Positions 20,613-30,638 of a stretch of DNA of 42,107 bases are shown in pieces (positions within the stretch are counted from its first letter, which is position 1; each line of letters begins with the position of its first letter). The stretch is taken from positions 108,229-150,335 of the forward strand of contig ML977044.1 in assembly GCA_010015675.1 (NCBI GenBank), written 5' to 3'. This DNA comes from Byssothecium circinans (lineage: Eukaryota > Ascomycota > Dothideomycetes > Pleosporales > Massarinaceae). The translations under genes were made by a program, and so were the position numbers. A model generated the notes under the pieces. That model searched no databases and was not told where the DNA came from. It saw only the letters and a program-made list of their open reading frames with translations.

Positions 20613-21831
20613 AGAAAGTTCAACTTGACCGTGGTGGGGAGAACGGATTGCCATGGGGCGAGAATCAGGAGGTATGGGAGAGAACGTTGAATGGATTTGG
20701 TGTATTGACCACCATGAACCAACAAAAGAAGGTGCAAGGGCATAAATAGTGCGCACAATTGTGTCTAATTTATTATAATAACTTTAATGGCTTAGAATTT
20801 TACAAAGAAAGGACTTTAGTGAACTTCGGAGGCACAATTGGTAGGGGCTCTTCAAGAGCGTCAATTGGGGGAGATGTACCGTAAATAGGGTAACGAACTT
20901 GGTATGAAACGACACCACTCGTGACCAACTGTACGGGAATATTTGGAAGTCTGAGTTGGCTGTGACCTCGGGGGATTTATTTGAAGAAGAGCACGCTTCA
21001 TATCTTCATTAACCACATGTATGAAAGCTTGTTCTGCGACGCATTGTCGATACCAGCAGTTAAATTGAAGTTTGCGTGGATTTTGGATTTTTTCGGCCTA
21101 CGTCGCAGCTTAGATCCAGGAAATGATTCGGCAAGATCATCTGCAATAGATAATTCTTGTTCCTCTCGCAGTCTAAGCTTGACAAAGGAAGATTCGCAAT
21201 AATTTCACCATATCATTATGACATCTCAGGACCACTTTGCTCGTTATTGGGGAAGACCTAAACAATTGAAATGACTCAGCAACTGACAATACGCTATAGT
21301 AACTAGCTCATGGGTAGGCCACTCACCCAGCTGCTAGTGGTGGCATAGCCACCAGCCCAACGACACCAAGACACTAAACTCAAGAGCTTTTCGCCCTATC
21401 GATCACCAGATGTGGTCGATCCACTTGTGTGGGAACTTAGTGTAGGTTTTACGTAGCTTCATGTGCTTAGGTCCATCAAACGTTTAAATCCACGTCACAC
21501 AAGCTTTGAGGTGGGCGGCGCTGCCATACGTTTTCTTTCTTACGCACAAGCTAGCATAACATGGAGGGATGAGTTGCAAGAACGATCTATATGAGATCTG
21601 TATCAATCATGAAGTACTGTGGTACCTGGAAATGCTTTCGAAGTTTAGAACTGATTGAGGTCTTGAAACCCCACCCTGACCTCATAACCTTGCGTGCCGT
21701 GGTTCCATACTCAGTATCTCTAGTGGATTACTAGAAGTAAAAGCCGTGAAGGCTGCATGTGCTAACGCCAATGATAAAAAACTAAGACTGGTACTGGACA
21801 AAGTCAACTGCACCTTTAACAGTGAAATGGC
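20613..21831. other. Gene-free stretch
   Basis: About 1.2 kb separate the two F-box-like genes. I see only short, unconvincing open frames and no repeat structure. Confidence 0.5.
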
Positions 21832-22548
21832 TCAATCATCCCACTGAGTCCTCGTAACGAAACGGTGCCCCCCAACAAGAACATAACCGACCCCGATCAC
21901 ATTCCAGTCCTCCGCATGTGCGACAAATTCCCCCTCTTGGTCTGTGTACCACTTCCTCATGAGCTGCTGGCACTGCTGTCCGCTCCGTTCACTAATTTGG
22001 AGTTTCCGAAATATGGCACGTTCCAGCCCAGAACGATCGATCCAGCCGATGGAAGTCTCCTGATATGTTATCGTCCTCACATAGGTCACAACCAATTTTT
22101 CAACTTTGAGGAAGATCGGTTCGTTGCGCCGGATGTGTTCTTGGCGTCCATCCTGGATGACAATCTCCAGCCGCCGAACTCCATGAAAACGGAGCAGGCC
22201 CATCTCTAGTGATGCCAGAAAGTTCCAGTGGTGGGGTCGAAGGCACATGTTGATGCTGAGGCACCGAATGTGATTGTGATGTGATTCGGGTGGCCACGCC
22301 ATGACTTTCTGCGGGGACATGGGAAGGTCAAGTTGGATGGTGTTGACGTTGAAGAACGCTTCCATGGCGCAACTTTTGTAGGGCGATTCATTCAGGGAGG
22401 TGACAATAGTGTTGCGCCACGCGATGGCTACAAATCCGTTGGAAGTGATGGCTCTGTCATATTGAAGCAGGTATCCGAAGATCTTCAGATGCAGCTCATA
22501 TGAAAGCTTCTGCCAGCCGGCTGCGAATAGTGAGGTAGACGCTTCCAT
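21832..22548 (-). CDS. F-box-like hypothetical protein
   Basis: A 238-residue frame from ATG 22548 to the stop at 21832. The opening MEASTSLFAAGWQKLSYELH then LKIFGYLL resembles the N-terminal F-box-like helix of the gene at 19948. The middle has IRCLSINMCLRPHHWNFLAS and LRFHGVRRLEIVIQDGR, which line up in character with the EWKWICEFARNELGL region of the relative. The C-terminal half is WYTDQEGEFVAHAEDW. The open frame extends 59 codons further upstream, but that part is not protein-like apart from a short stretch. This type of F-box-like family is often expanded in Dothideomycetes. I see no disruption, but function and family membership are inference. Confidence 0.55.
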   Translation of the reverse strand: MEASTSLFAAGWQKLSYELHLKIFGYLLQYDRAITSNGFVAIAWRNTIVTSLNESPYKSCAMEAFFNVNTIQLDLPMSPQKVMAWPPESHHNHIRCLSINMCLRPHHWNFLASLEMGLLRFHGVRRLEIVIQDGRQEHIRRNEPIFLKVEKLVVTYVRTITYQETSIGWIDRSGLERAIFRKLQISERSGQQCQQLMRKWYTDQEGEFVAHAEDWNVIGVGYVLVGGHRFVTRTQWDD

Positions 22549-23665
22549 GGCGACCAAGGACGTGAGCCAAGCCTTTGCAGTGATGTCCACAAAGGGTGCA
22601 GCTGCGGGTGTTCGAGTCCTGTAGGTGTGTTTAGGCTTCTGTGCATATAGGCTCAAGCACAATACCTCCTTAGCGAGCGCATGTGGGGTAGAACGCGTGG
22701 ATAGAGAGTGCGGTCGAGAAAGCACAGACCTGGGGAGCGTTTGTCAACTAAACCATACTTGCTACAATCCCCATCTTGACACCTTACTCGCCCAACATTG
22801 ACTTTCACCCAAATCTGTCCAGCCTCAGACATATTCAAGACTGTCAGGGTGAGTAGAACGACTGCATCATTACCAAAGCCAACGTGAATGTCAAGGATAG
22901 TTCTAACTCCTCGAACGAGATTTGTCTCAAGGGTCTGGAATATACACTCACCTTGAAAGCCCAAGTCTAACTCTGTCTAGTAGAATTATGCATAGAACTA
23001 CAATGCCGACGCTCAATACCAATGCCGCTCGCTTACTATTCAAAGCGCTCTTCATCAATATCGTTAAGCTTCAGATCCCACATCTAGTGCCCCACTACCT
23101 ACAGTCCGGCAAACATGACACATAAGGATGAACTCGGTACCTTAAACACGGATAGACTAGATGACTGGCGCTTTCCTACCAAGGCTGGGAGGACAATTTA
23201 CCACCAAGAAATAGATCAGCCCGAGCTCGCTTTCTAGGAAGATATACCTTAGGGGTGCGGCACCGCAATATAATTGCACCTTAGCAGAGAAGGGAAAGGC
23301 TAAGCAACATCATAAATCTTTTTAAAGGTATGTTAGTACTAATAGTTTACAATGCGAGAGAAATAGCTATTTATAAATAAACATACTAAAGTTATTAGTA
23401 TAATGGTTTATATTTACTTCCTACATAGACCTAGCATATTAAGAGTCTTCTTGGACTATCCTTAGAAGCTAAAAATGCGGCGCGACGTTTTTGCGATAGC
23501 TTAATGTATGCCTCTTAGTTATCAACTAGCCTCGTGGTGGTCATGGCCTTTCACATACTGAGACCACCTGCACCGACCTCCAACGTAAGGTCCCTCTCAA
23601 CCTCCTATAGGCGAGAGATCGGTGTGAACACCTTTGTCTCCTTCGAAGATTTGATTTCGTGCGCA
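22549..23665. other. Intergenic DNA with an A/T-rich relic patch
   Basis: 22549-23150 has no convincing gene. From about 23150 to 23520 the sequence becomes TA-rich (TAGTACTAATAG and TATTTATAAATAAAC motifs) and resembles the mutated DNA right of 29 kb, so it is probably a small, old transposon fragment. Confidence 0.4.
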
Positions 23666-23728
23666 GCCAGTGCGGAGAATTGAACCCGTGTGAAGCTAGA
23701 TGTTAGTAATAACCGCTACAAAATTGGC
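23666..23728 (-). pseudogene. tRNA-Glu-like relic
   Basis: On the minus strand a D-arm/box A-like stretch (TTGTAGCGGTTATTAC) is followed by TCTAGCTTCACAC and a perfect T-loop core (GGGTTCAATTCTCC). The ends GCCA and TGGC can pair. This order matches tRNA-Glu(TTC), but about 8-10 nt of the anticodon 3' strand and variable loop are missing and two acceptor pairs fail. It is most likely a decayed tRNA gene or a tRNA-derived repeat end, not a working tRNA. Confidence 0.4.
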
Positions 23729-24079
23729 CCTCGTGGCCCCCCATCCAACTCGCGATGGCCGCAACTCCAGCAGCCAGTACATAGGCTAGCAAGGCTTACA
23801 TGACGGATCATCTGAGAGGACGGTGCGTGAAATGAGTGTCAATGTGATGGTCAGTTAGCTTTCTCGAAGTTTCGCAGGTATGTACGAGGGTGAAGACGTT
23901 GAAGACGATTTGAGTCCTGTTTAGGAGGAGACAGTGAATGATGGATTCCTCTCTGGTAGTAAGGTTCCATGTGGATCTTGACGTACAGATACTTATCAAC
24001 GCCGCTTTCCATCTAGATACTTCATGATACAATTATCCCAAAGAAATGTAAGGGTGCTAACACAATGCATTCGCAGATA
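23729..24079. other. Downstream flank of the first P450 gene
   Basis: Short stretch between the tRNA-like relic and the P450 stop codon. No feature seen. Confidence 0.5.
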
Positions 24080-25799
24080 CTACAGAAACTGTAGCTCCGA
24101 AGACGACGCGGCCCGCTTTTGAATCCTAAACTTCTCTTTTTGCTTCGGTCTCAGCGCTCCAAACCAATATCGCTTCAAATCATCATCTGGCTTCCATCCC
24201 TCTGTAGTGAGTAGCTCGATCTCAAATACCTGAACGAGCACAGCAAATATGAGCAGCATCTCGTACTTAGCAAAGTGACGCCCAGGGCACATATGCTCTC
24301 CCATACCGTATGGCATCCATCGGCCCTGCTTCCCATCCATAGAAAAAGCGTCGCGCCCACTGGCATCTCTGGTGACGAAACGTTCAGCGTAGAAGGAAGT
24401 GGGTGTGTGGTGAGCCCCGCTTTGTTCCTCAACAGCATCCCAGTATGACGATCTGTGCTCAACGTGAGTCGAGATCATGACGGCCTGGTCTTTCGGAAGA
24501 ATCCAGTCTCCTAGCTTGTGCTCTTGCTTTGAGGTACGTGTAATAAGGGCACTACTGTGTAGGCGTAATACCTCTGCATATATAGACGAAAGCAAGGCAC
24601 TGTCGATGAGCTTTGTCGTGTCTATCGTTCCACTAGCCGTCTTTGAAGCTTTCACTTCTCTTTCGGCCCGCTCTCGGAGACCGCTCGTCGAAAGAATTTC
24701 GAACAAGAACCAGAAAGATGCGGGGATGACATTGGTTGTTGAAGCCCATGCAGTTGCGAGATCGGAAGCCGCCCGTGCTTCGTCGTCGAACAGACTATCG
24801 GTGGTCTCGTAGAGCTTGTTCCTGCGGCGCAGCGCTCCAAGTCCCCACGCAGGGTCCCATGCTTGGTCGTCGGGAACATTAGAGTCTTCTTTCTTGACTG
24901 CTTCGCGCCTCCACCGCTTGACTGCCTCAAGGCACCTCTCTCGGGCGTGGAAGGCTTGTGGATTCAGCCATGAAGGTAAACCCGCAGCCAGAAACGGCAC
25001 GCTGTCTTCGGAGGATCGGAAGTCTCGTTGAAGATTTGGATTCATGTTCAACATGCTCGCCCCGAAGAATGAGACCACGGCGACTGGGAACGTCAGATCG
25101 TGAATGAATTCGAATAGATCATCCATCTCCACCCACTGCTCTCCGATAGCGAAGGACTCGCATCTCTGGTACAGATTTTGTATGAATCGTGGAATCATCT
25201 CATCCATGCTCTTCTTGGAGAAGGCATCGTTGAAGAAAAGCACCTGATTCCGAATAATGCGACGCCCAGGATGGATGTGACTTCCAGGATACGGCTTCGT
25301 TGCTGTGCCAGAGTCGTCTGCTTCCGTAGCCTCACAGACGGCCTTCGGGGCTCCAAATAGTTGACCAAACATAGATGCACTGTATTTGTTCTAGTCGAGG
25401 TGGCTATCCGATGCCAATGCTTTGCGAATCAAGTTTTGCCCCGACACTAAGGCAAAGTTGAATCCAATGCCTTTAAAACGGATAATAGCATCTGCTTTGG
25501 AAGAGCTCCTTAGTCTAGTTAGAGCGGTCACTCCTATGTAAGCCAAACTCTACTTACAGAAATACGGAGGCCATCCTTGTGTCGCCTGACGCAAAAATCC
25601 ATGTGTACCCAAGGTAGGGAATTGCGCTTGGTACTGTGGGAGGGAGGCCACTGCAATTGCGAAGCTTCATGATAAAAGAGATACGAGAGACGCAAAAGAG
25701 GACACCAAGGGCTAGGATCAGAGACAAGAGCGTGATCACAATCTTCTGAAAGAAAGACTGATGGTCCCATAACCAAGTCACGTGCCCGGGTTGAGACAT
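24080..25799 (-). pseudogene. Cytochrome P450, one in-frame stop
   Basis: A haem-thiolate monooxygenase gene of about 556 codons. Exon 1 (25799-25559) has a membrane anchor (QKIVITLLSLILALGVLF) and a hinge (IPYLGYTWIFASG). A 49-nt intron (25558-25510) joins exon 2 (25509-24080). Motifs in order: an I-helix variant WASTTNVIPASFWFLFEIL, resembling the CYP7/CYP8-type rather than the common AGxDT; ExxR in YAEVLRLHSS; the PERF-like region FYAERFVTRD; and the haem loop MPYGMGEHMCPGRHFAK with the Cys ligand, Gly at -4 and Tyr for Phe at -7. An in-frame TAG at 25393-25391, 35-40 codons into exon 2, interrupts a conserved stretch (SDSHLD, stop, NKYSASMFG). CAG to TAG would explain it. The rest looks functional, so this is a young pseudogene, a polymorphic null or a sequence error. 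A start at the ATG at 25372 would lack the anchor. Confidence 0.8.
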
Positions 25800-27115
25800 T
25801 TTGAGACCCTCGAGTGTTGATGAGTCTGTAGGGAGGGGTTGGTGGAAAGTCTGGATAAAGTTAGGGAGAACTGTGTAGACTGCGGAAGTAGAAGGTGGCT
25901 GAAGCGGGGCTGCGCTACTGCCTACGCACGGTTACCACTCAGTTTAATGCATCGACGATGCACACGAGCGCCTTGGGGGTTTACTTTATGTATGCAACGT
26001 TACTCAATCACGCTGCACTGTATTGTACTCATACTATGGTAGCATTTCACCTTAGTACACGCGCGTTAATCCTAGCATAGTTCTATCATTTAACCGGGCA
26101 GTGTAACACGGAATAGCTTCGGTTGCCGAATTCTGAGTCCCAACAAATTCCAATTTACGCCCAAGCAAGCATTGACCCAATCCATCGATTGACGCACAAC
26201 TATGCGACGGAGGTTAGAGCCTTGCCGCCTCCACCAGCGCAAATTGAAGTTCTCGTTGATCCAATGGACGATAAGCGCCTGAAGAGGAAAATTAGCATCG
26301 AGATTAACTTGGTAAAATCACGTGTATTTTGGGATGAGTGTGGACGAACCAATACAACAGCTATGCCGGAAGCCACCAAAAAGATCTGCAGGCTGGTACA
26401 AGTCGAGGAGTCCATGTTTTCTTGGTAGGGCTAAGGGGTGGTTATTAACGGCTGAGGGTACACGCCGTCGTCTTCAACTCACCGACTGAAAGCGACATGC
26501 GTTCTGCGTCAAGAAGCGTTGGCCGAGCGCAAGACGACCTGTCGGAGCAATATTTTGTAGCGGGGTGGACGTCAGATATCGAGTTTTCCCTTCCACAGGC
26601 TTCGTCCATCCAATACTGCGCCTAGCACTTGATGCCCGAGATGGTGGGGGAACCACGCCGCAATATGCGGGAAATAATTCTGAGTGGAGTCAGGCACCTC
26701 TTACTGCGGTCACCGGCCGCTATCTTGCGGCACAGTACTTTCCGTTTGCACTTACACGACAGCAACGCAATCACTTTCGCCTTGTCACTGCATATTCGCC
26801 TTCTGACTGCATATTTGCCTTGTGACCGCATTTTATCAATTGCCATTTGGTGTGGGACATGACGCATCTAGCACAATTGGCCCCAACAGGGATGGGGCCC
26901 GTTGCGTTAGCGGGTGTGCTTAGCGTTCGGTTCGGACCGCGGTTAGCTCCGCAACGGCGTCAATTTTTAGTTTGGACTGAGCGACCCATGAAGGCAATTG
27001 ACCAGAGGCAAAATGAAAATAGAAGCGTCGCATGAGATGTAATCACATGCATTGCTTGAGAGGGCATGTGACAAGTTGCGGCTGAGATATGGTCTTGTAT
27101 TGCGTGGAAGGGCGA
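25800..27115. other. Gene-free spacer between the two P450 genes
   Basis: About 1.3 kb with only short open frames (for example 26123-26428, plus) that carry no motif I recognise. Nothing supports a gene. Confidence 0.5.
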
Positions 27116-28851
27116 TCATCGCCTGACCTGTGGTTTCCAGACCAGCGCCGCGCTTTCGGGATTTTTGATGTCGTTCAAGAGCGTCTTACTTTCCGTTTCC
27201 ATCGCAATGTGAATCAAACGACGTCGGGCTTCCTCGACGCTCTCTCCCGGGCACAAGGCCGGAAGAACCTCATACTCGCCAATTGCTTTTGCAATCACGG
27301 CTACCAGTTCCAATTGCGAATATTTTTTCCCGGGGCAAACATGCTGGTCAATGGCCCATGGCATGTACGACCCTTTCGTATCTGGAAGTAAGGTTTCGCT
27401 CTCAAGATCAGTCTGCGATGCTGGTCCCCCTTCCATCCATCTTCTGGGTTTCCAAAGCAATGAATCCTCACCCCAAATGTTAGGGTCTGTCTGTAGGCTG
27501 GACATGTTGATCTGAATAGCGGTTCGAGGTGGAATTATGATACACTTAGATCTCACGGGTATGGTTTCGGGAGCTGGTCCGGTCTTCTTGATTATCTGGC
27601 TGACGGGGTGGCATATGCGAAGAGTTTCGAGCTACGAAAAGGTCAGTGATAGGATTCGGTGTTTCAATCTCACGTGGCCATACCATGACAGCTTTGCACC
27701 TCTCGAGCTTCGGGAAAAGAGCGCAATCTGTATGGGATACGCCCAGCGCGCTGGTGTAATGCGCTACTTCCTCGGCGATCCACTCTTGAACCGCTGGGTG
27801 TGCAGCCAGGAACAGAATTGCGGTGGCCAGCGTGATTGATGTCGTATCTGACCCCGCTACTCAGTAAACAAACACGTTGCTGACAATTTCGTCTGGTGTG
27901 ATAAGAAAACGCTCCAAGCGGTGTCCTTCTGGATGATGTGTTTTGCATGCTCGAACTAGACTCGCGACAAGGTTATGCCGCGATCGCGTTCCGGCTCTGA
28001 TCTCGGCCTTCTCTTCCTCGACCATCCTGATGACATATGTTCGAAATGCGACAACACAAGCTCCAGCCTGTTTCATCCTGTAGGGCATCCACCAAGATTG
28101 CAGTAATGTACTACCGAAGACCAGGATAGGGATCAAGTTGGAGAGTATAGTTCCTAGAGCGTTTCGATAAACATGTGAGGTATCGTGTATAAAATGTGCT
28201 CCTTTGAGGATTGCGGCATCGGGTGTGCCAAAGATTGTTGTTTCTGAGCACATTCGAAGTGAGGACTTTTGTATCGTCGGCGAGCGATCGTACGGGTTCG
28301 GTTGACTGAAGCCACGATCGCAACAGTATATCCGCTTGGTTAAGAGACTCTTGCCAGACCAGCTCATCTATATCCGCAAATGCGATCATCGTGGCTTTAC
28401 GGTGCTTCTGCCAATCCTTTCCAGCCGCGGTGAAGACATTTTCCCCGTAGACACTGAGGAACTGCATCATCTTGATATCTCGCCCAAAGTCCCTCCGGCG
28501 TTTCATGATGTTGAGGGCTACCACCGGGTCTGAGACATAGAGCCGATTTCCTCCGGGCGTAACGAGCATAAAGACATCTCCGAGTTCGAGGTGAACTCTG
28601 TACCGGTCATTGGCCGCCCAGCCCAGAGAATAAAACCGAGTAAATCTGCCGTTTCCAAATGGTGAATACGCGCAGGCTTTAATGAGCAAGTTTCCAAATA
28701 CCATCCACAGCGGGTTCGTTGGCGTTATGTAGCGTACTAGTATCGGCACTCCGGTTTTTCTTGCGCTCGCATAATTGAAGGCAAGGGATTGCATCCACCA
28801 CAGCATCCATATGAGAAGAGGCAAAGGTAATGTAAGCGCAAAATAAGACAT
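27116..28851 (-). pseudogene. Cytochrome P450, multiply disrupted
   Basis: Second P450, from a different family. The likely start at 28851 begins an anchor (SYFALTLPLPLLIWMLWWM), followed by LELGDVFMLVTPGGNRLYVS and FTAAGKDWQKHRK (C-helix WxxxR-like). Near 28250 the coding frame slips by one. Then come DEIVSNVFVY, a TGA at 27863-27861, and directly in the same frame VAGSDTTSITLATAILFLA, the I-helix with (A/G)Gx(D)T(T/S). A 52-nt intron (27683-27632) joins LETLRICHP, the ExxR. The haem loop is MPWAIDQHVCPGKKYSQ: Cys is present, but the residue at -4, normally Gly, is Asp. Stop at 27116. One frameshift, one stop and a damaged haem motif make this a clear pseudogene. It shares orientation with the first P450. 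Confidence 0.8.
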
Positions 28852-29195
28852 GACTGAGATTTCCGATATGTTTGTTGATTTACGGTCGAAAAAGTTTTTC
28901 TCAGTGCCAAGGAGCTTCAAGTCCATTCGGTCTTGGTCAAACTGGTCAGGGCGCGGGATTGGGGAACAAAAGGATATCTTGTTGAAGGAATGGCTTATGG
29001 GTTAAGATTTACTATGATTTCTCATGCATTCTATCGGCATGGTGATGGGTCGGCCCGGGCCTAGGTGCTTGTTACACCACAAACGCACGGAGGTCACGCT
29101 GATGCTGTCGCGCATGTGTGTGACCTCTCTACGGAGTCCGAGGACAAATGATATGCATGTTGATATAGGTAAACTATAGTTTAGTTCTGTTAATA
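28852..29195. other. Upstream flank of the second P450 and boundary zone
   Basis: Ordinary composition up to about 29150, then an abrupt change to TA-rich DNA. No gene is seen. Confidence 0.5.
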
Positions 29196-29322
29196 GGTAA
29201 GAACTAGGAATACTAACTATATAGGCAAATAATAATCTAGTCTCTAGTAGGGTAAGAACTAGGAATACTAACTATATAGGTAAATAATAATCTAGTCTCT
29301 TATAGGGTAAGAACTAGGAATA

Positions 29323-30310
29323 ACGTAAAGCACCACCGAACCGCTCAAAAGCTTGGCATTAGAAAATCAAAACAGGATGTCTTAATAACAAAGCTAAACC
29401 TTAATATTTTCTTTNNNNNNNNNNNNNNNNNNNNNNNNNNNNNNNNNNNNNNNNNNNNNNNNNNNNNNNNNNNNNNNNNNNNNNNNNNNNNNNNNNNNNN
29501 NNNNNNNNNNNNNNNNNNNNNNNNNNNNNNNNNNNNNNNNNNNNNNNNNNNNNNNNNNNNNNNNNNNNNNNNNNNNNNNNNNNNNNNNNNNNNNNNNNNN
29601 NNNNNNNNNNNNNNNNNNNNNNNNNNNNNNNNNNNNNNNNNNNNNNNNNNNNNNNNNNNNNNNNNNNNNNNNNNNNNNNNNNNNNNNNNNNNNNNNNNNN
29701 NNNNNNNNNNNNNNNNNNNNNNNNNNNNNNNNNNNNNNNNNNNNNNNNNNNNNNNNNNNNNNNNNNNNNNNNNNNNNNNNNNNNNNNNNNNNNNNNNNNN
29801 NNNNNNNNNNNNNNNNNNNNNNNNNNNNNNNNNNNNNNNNNNNNNNNNNNNNNNNNNNNNNNNNNNNNNNNNNNNNNNNNNNNNNNNNNNNNNNNNNNNN
29901 NNNNNNNNNNNNNNNNNNNNNNNNNNNNNNNNNNNNNNNNNNNNNNNNNNNNNNNNNNNNNNNNNNNNNNNNNNNNNNNNNNNNNNNNNNNNNNNNNNNN
30001 NNNNNNNNNNNNNNNNNNNNNNNNNNNNNNNNNNNNNNNNNNNNNNNNNNNNNNNNNNNNNNNNNNNNNNNNNNNNNNNNNNNNNNNNNNNNNNNNNNNN
30101 NNNNNNNNNNNNNNNNNNNNNNNNNNNNNNNNNNNNNNNNNNNNNNNNNNNNNNNNNNNNNNNNNNNNNNNNNNNNNNNNNNNNNNNNNNNNNNNNNNNN
30201 NNNNNNNNNNNNNNTTACATTTAAATTGTTATTAAAGGTTGAATATTTGATTTTCCTTGCCAAGCTTTTGAGCGGTTCGGTGGTGTGGGCGGTTCGGTGG
30301 TGCTTTACGT
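29323..30310. mobile_element. Tc1/mariner-type element with TA target duplication
   Basis: Terminal inverted repeats begin ACGTAAAGCACCACCGAACC at 29323 and end with its complement at 30310. They are flanked by TA on both sides (29321-29322 and 30311-30312). TA target duplication is the mark of the Tc1/mariner superfamily (Fot1/pogo in fungi). The right end has an extra 17-bp CACCACCGAACCGCCCA copy before the shared CACCACCGAACCGCTCAA block, so the termini are asymmetric. The interior is unknown because of the gap, so no transposase can be shown. Confidence 0.8.
29415..30214. other. Assembly gap of exactly 800 N
   Basis: All bases are N. The round length suggests an estimated or arbitrary size. 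The gap falls inside the Tc1/mariner-type element, so the true element may be longer, for example one with a full transposase. A reading frame across it (29394-30263) is an artefact. Confidence 0.95.
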
Positions 30311-30400
30311 TACTAACTATATAGGCAAATAATAATCTAGTCTCCTATAAGGTAAGAAACTAGGAATACTAACTATATAGGTAAATAATACTCTAGTTCT

Positions 30401-30638
30401 TAGTGCCTTAAATATAGGTTTACTATTAGTTATACTTTAGGTTTAGGTAGCTACTCCTTTACTAAAATAAGTATAAAAACTAATCTATATTAGTAGTAGA
30501 CCTATATACTTAAGAAATATCTTCTTAGTAAAGTATAATAGTATATTTTAAAGGTCTTATAGGTATAGACTATAGCATATACGAGCTTAACTATAGGTGT
30601 AAACTATAGCGCTTATAACTATAAGTATAAACTATAGC
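30401..30638. other. TA-rich mutated DNA
   Basis: Strongly TA-rich sequence with a local CTATAG(T/G)(T/G)-type repetition near 30570-30638. It is probably a mutated transposon remnant. The last five bases (ATAGC) are the target duplication of the solo LTR. Confidence 0.5.

Larger units (their letters stand above)
29196..30400. repeat. 55-bp minisatellite, interrupted by a transposon
   Basis: A unit of about 55 bp (GGTAAGAACTAGGAATACTA, then ACTATATAGG(C/T)AAATAATA and ATCTAGTCTC plus a short variable end) repeats about 2.5 times from 29196 to 29322 and continues at 30311-30400. Removing the insert at 29323-30310 and one TA rejoins a unit exactly. Confidence 0.85.

Noticed and set aside
24080..28851. 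Secondary-metabolite gene cluster
   Set aside because: Two P450 genes are present, but no synthase, transporter or pathway regulator lies nearby, and both P450s are broken.
29394..30263. A 289-codon minus-strand frame
   Set aside because: It is almost entirely N from the assembly gap and has no real coding content.
29196..30400. CRISPR-like array
   Set aside because: The units are contiguous 55-bp tandem repeats without unique spacers, in a eukaryotic genome.
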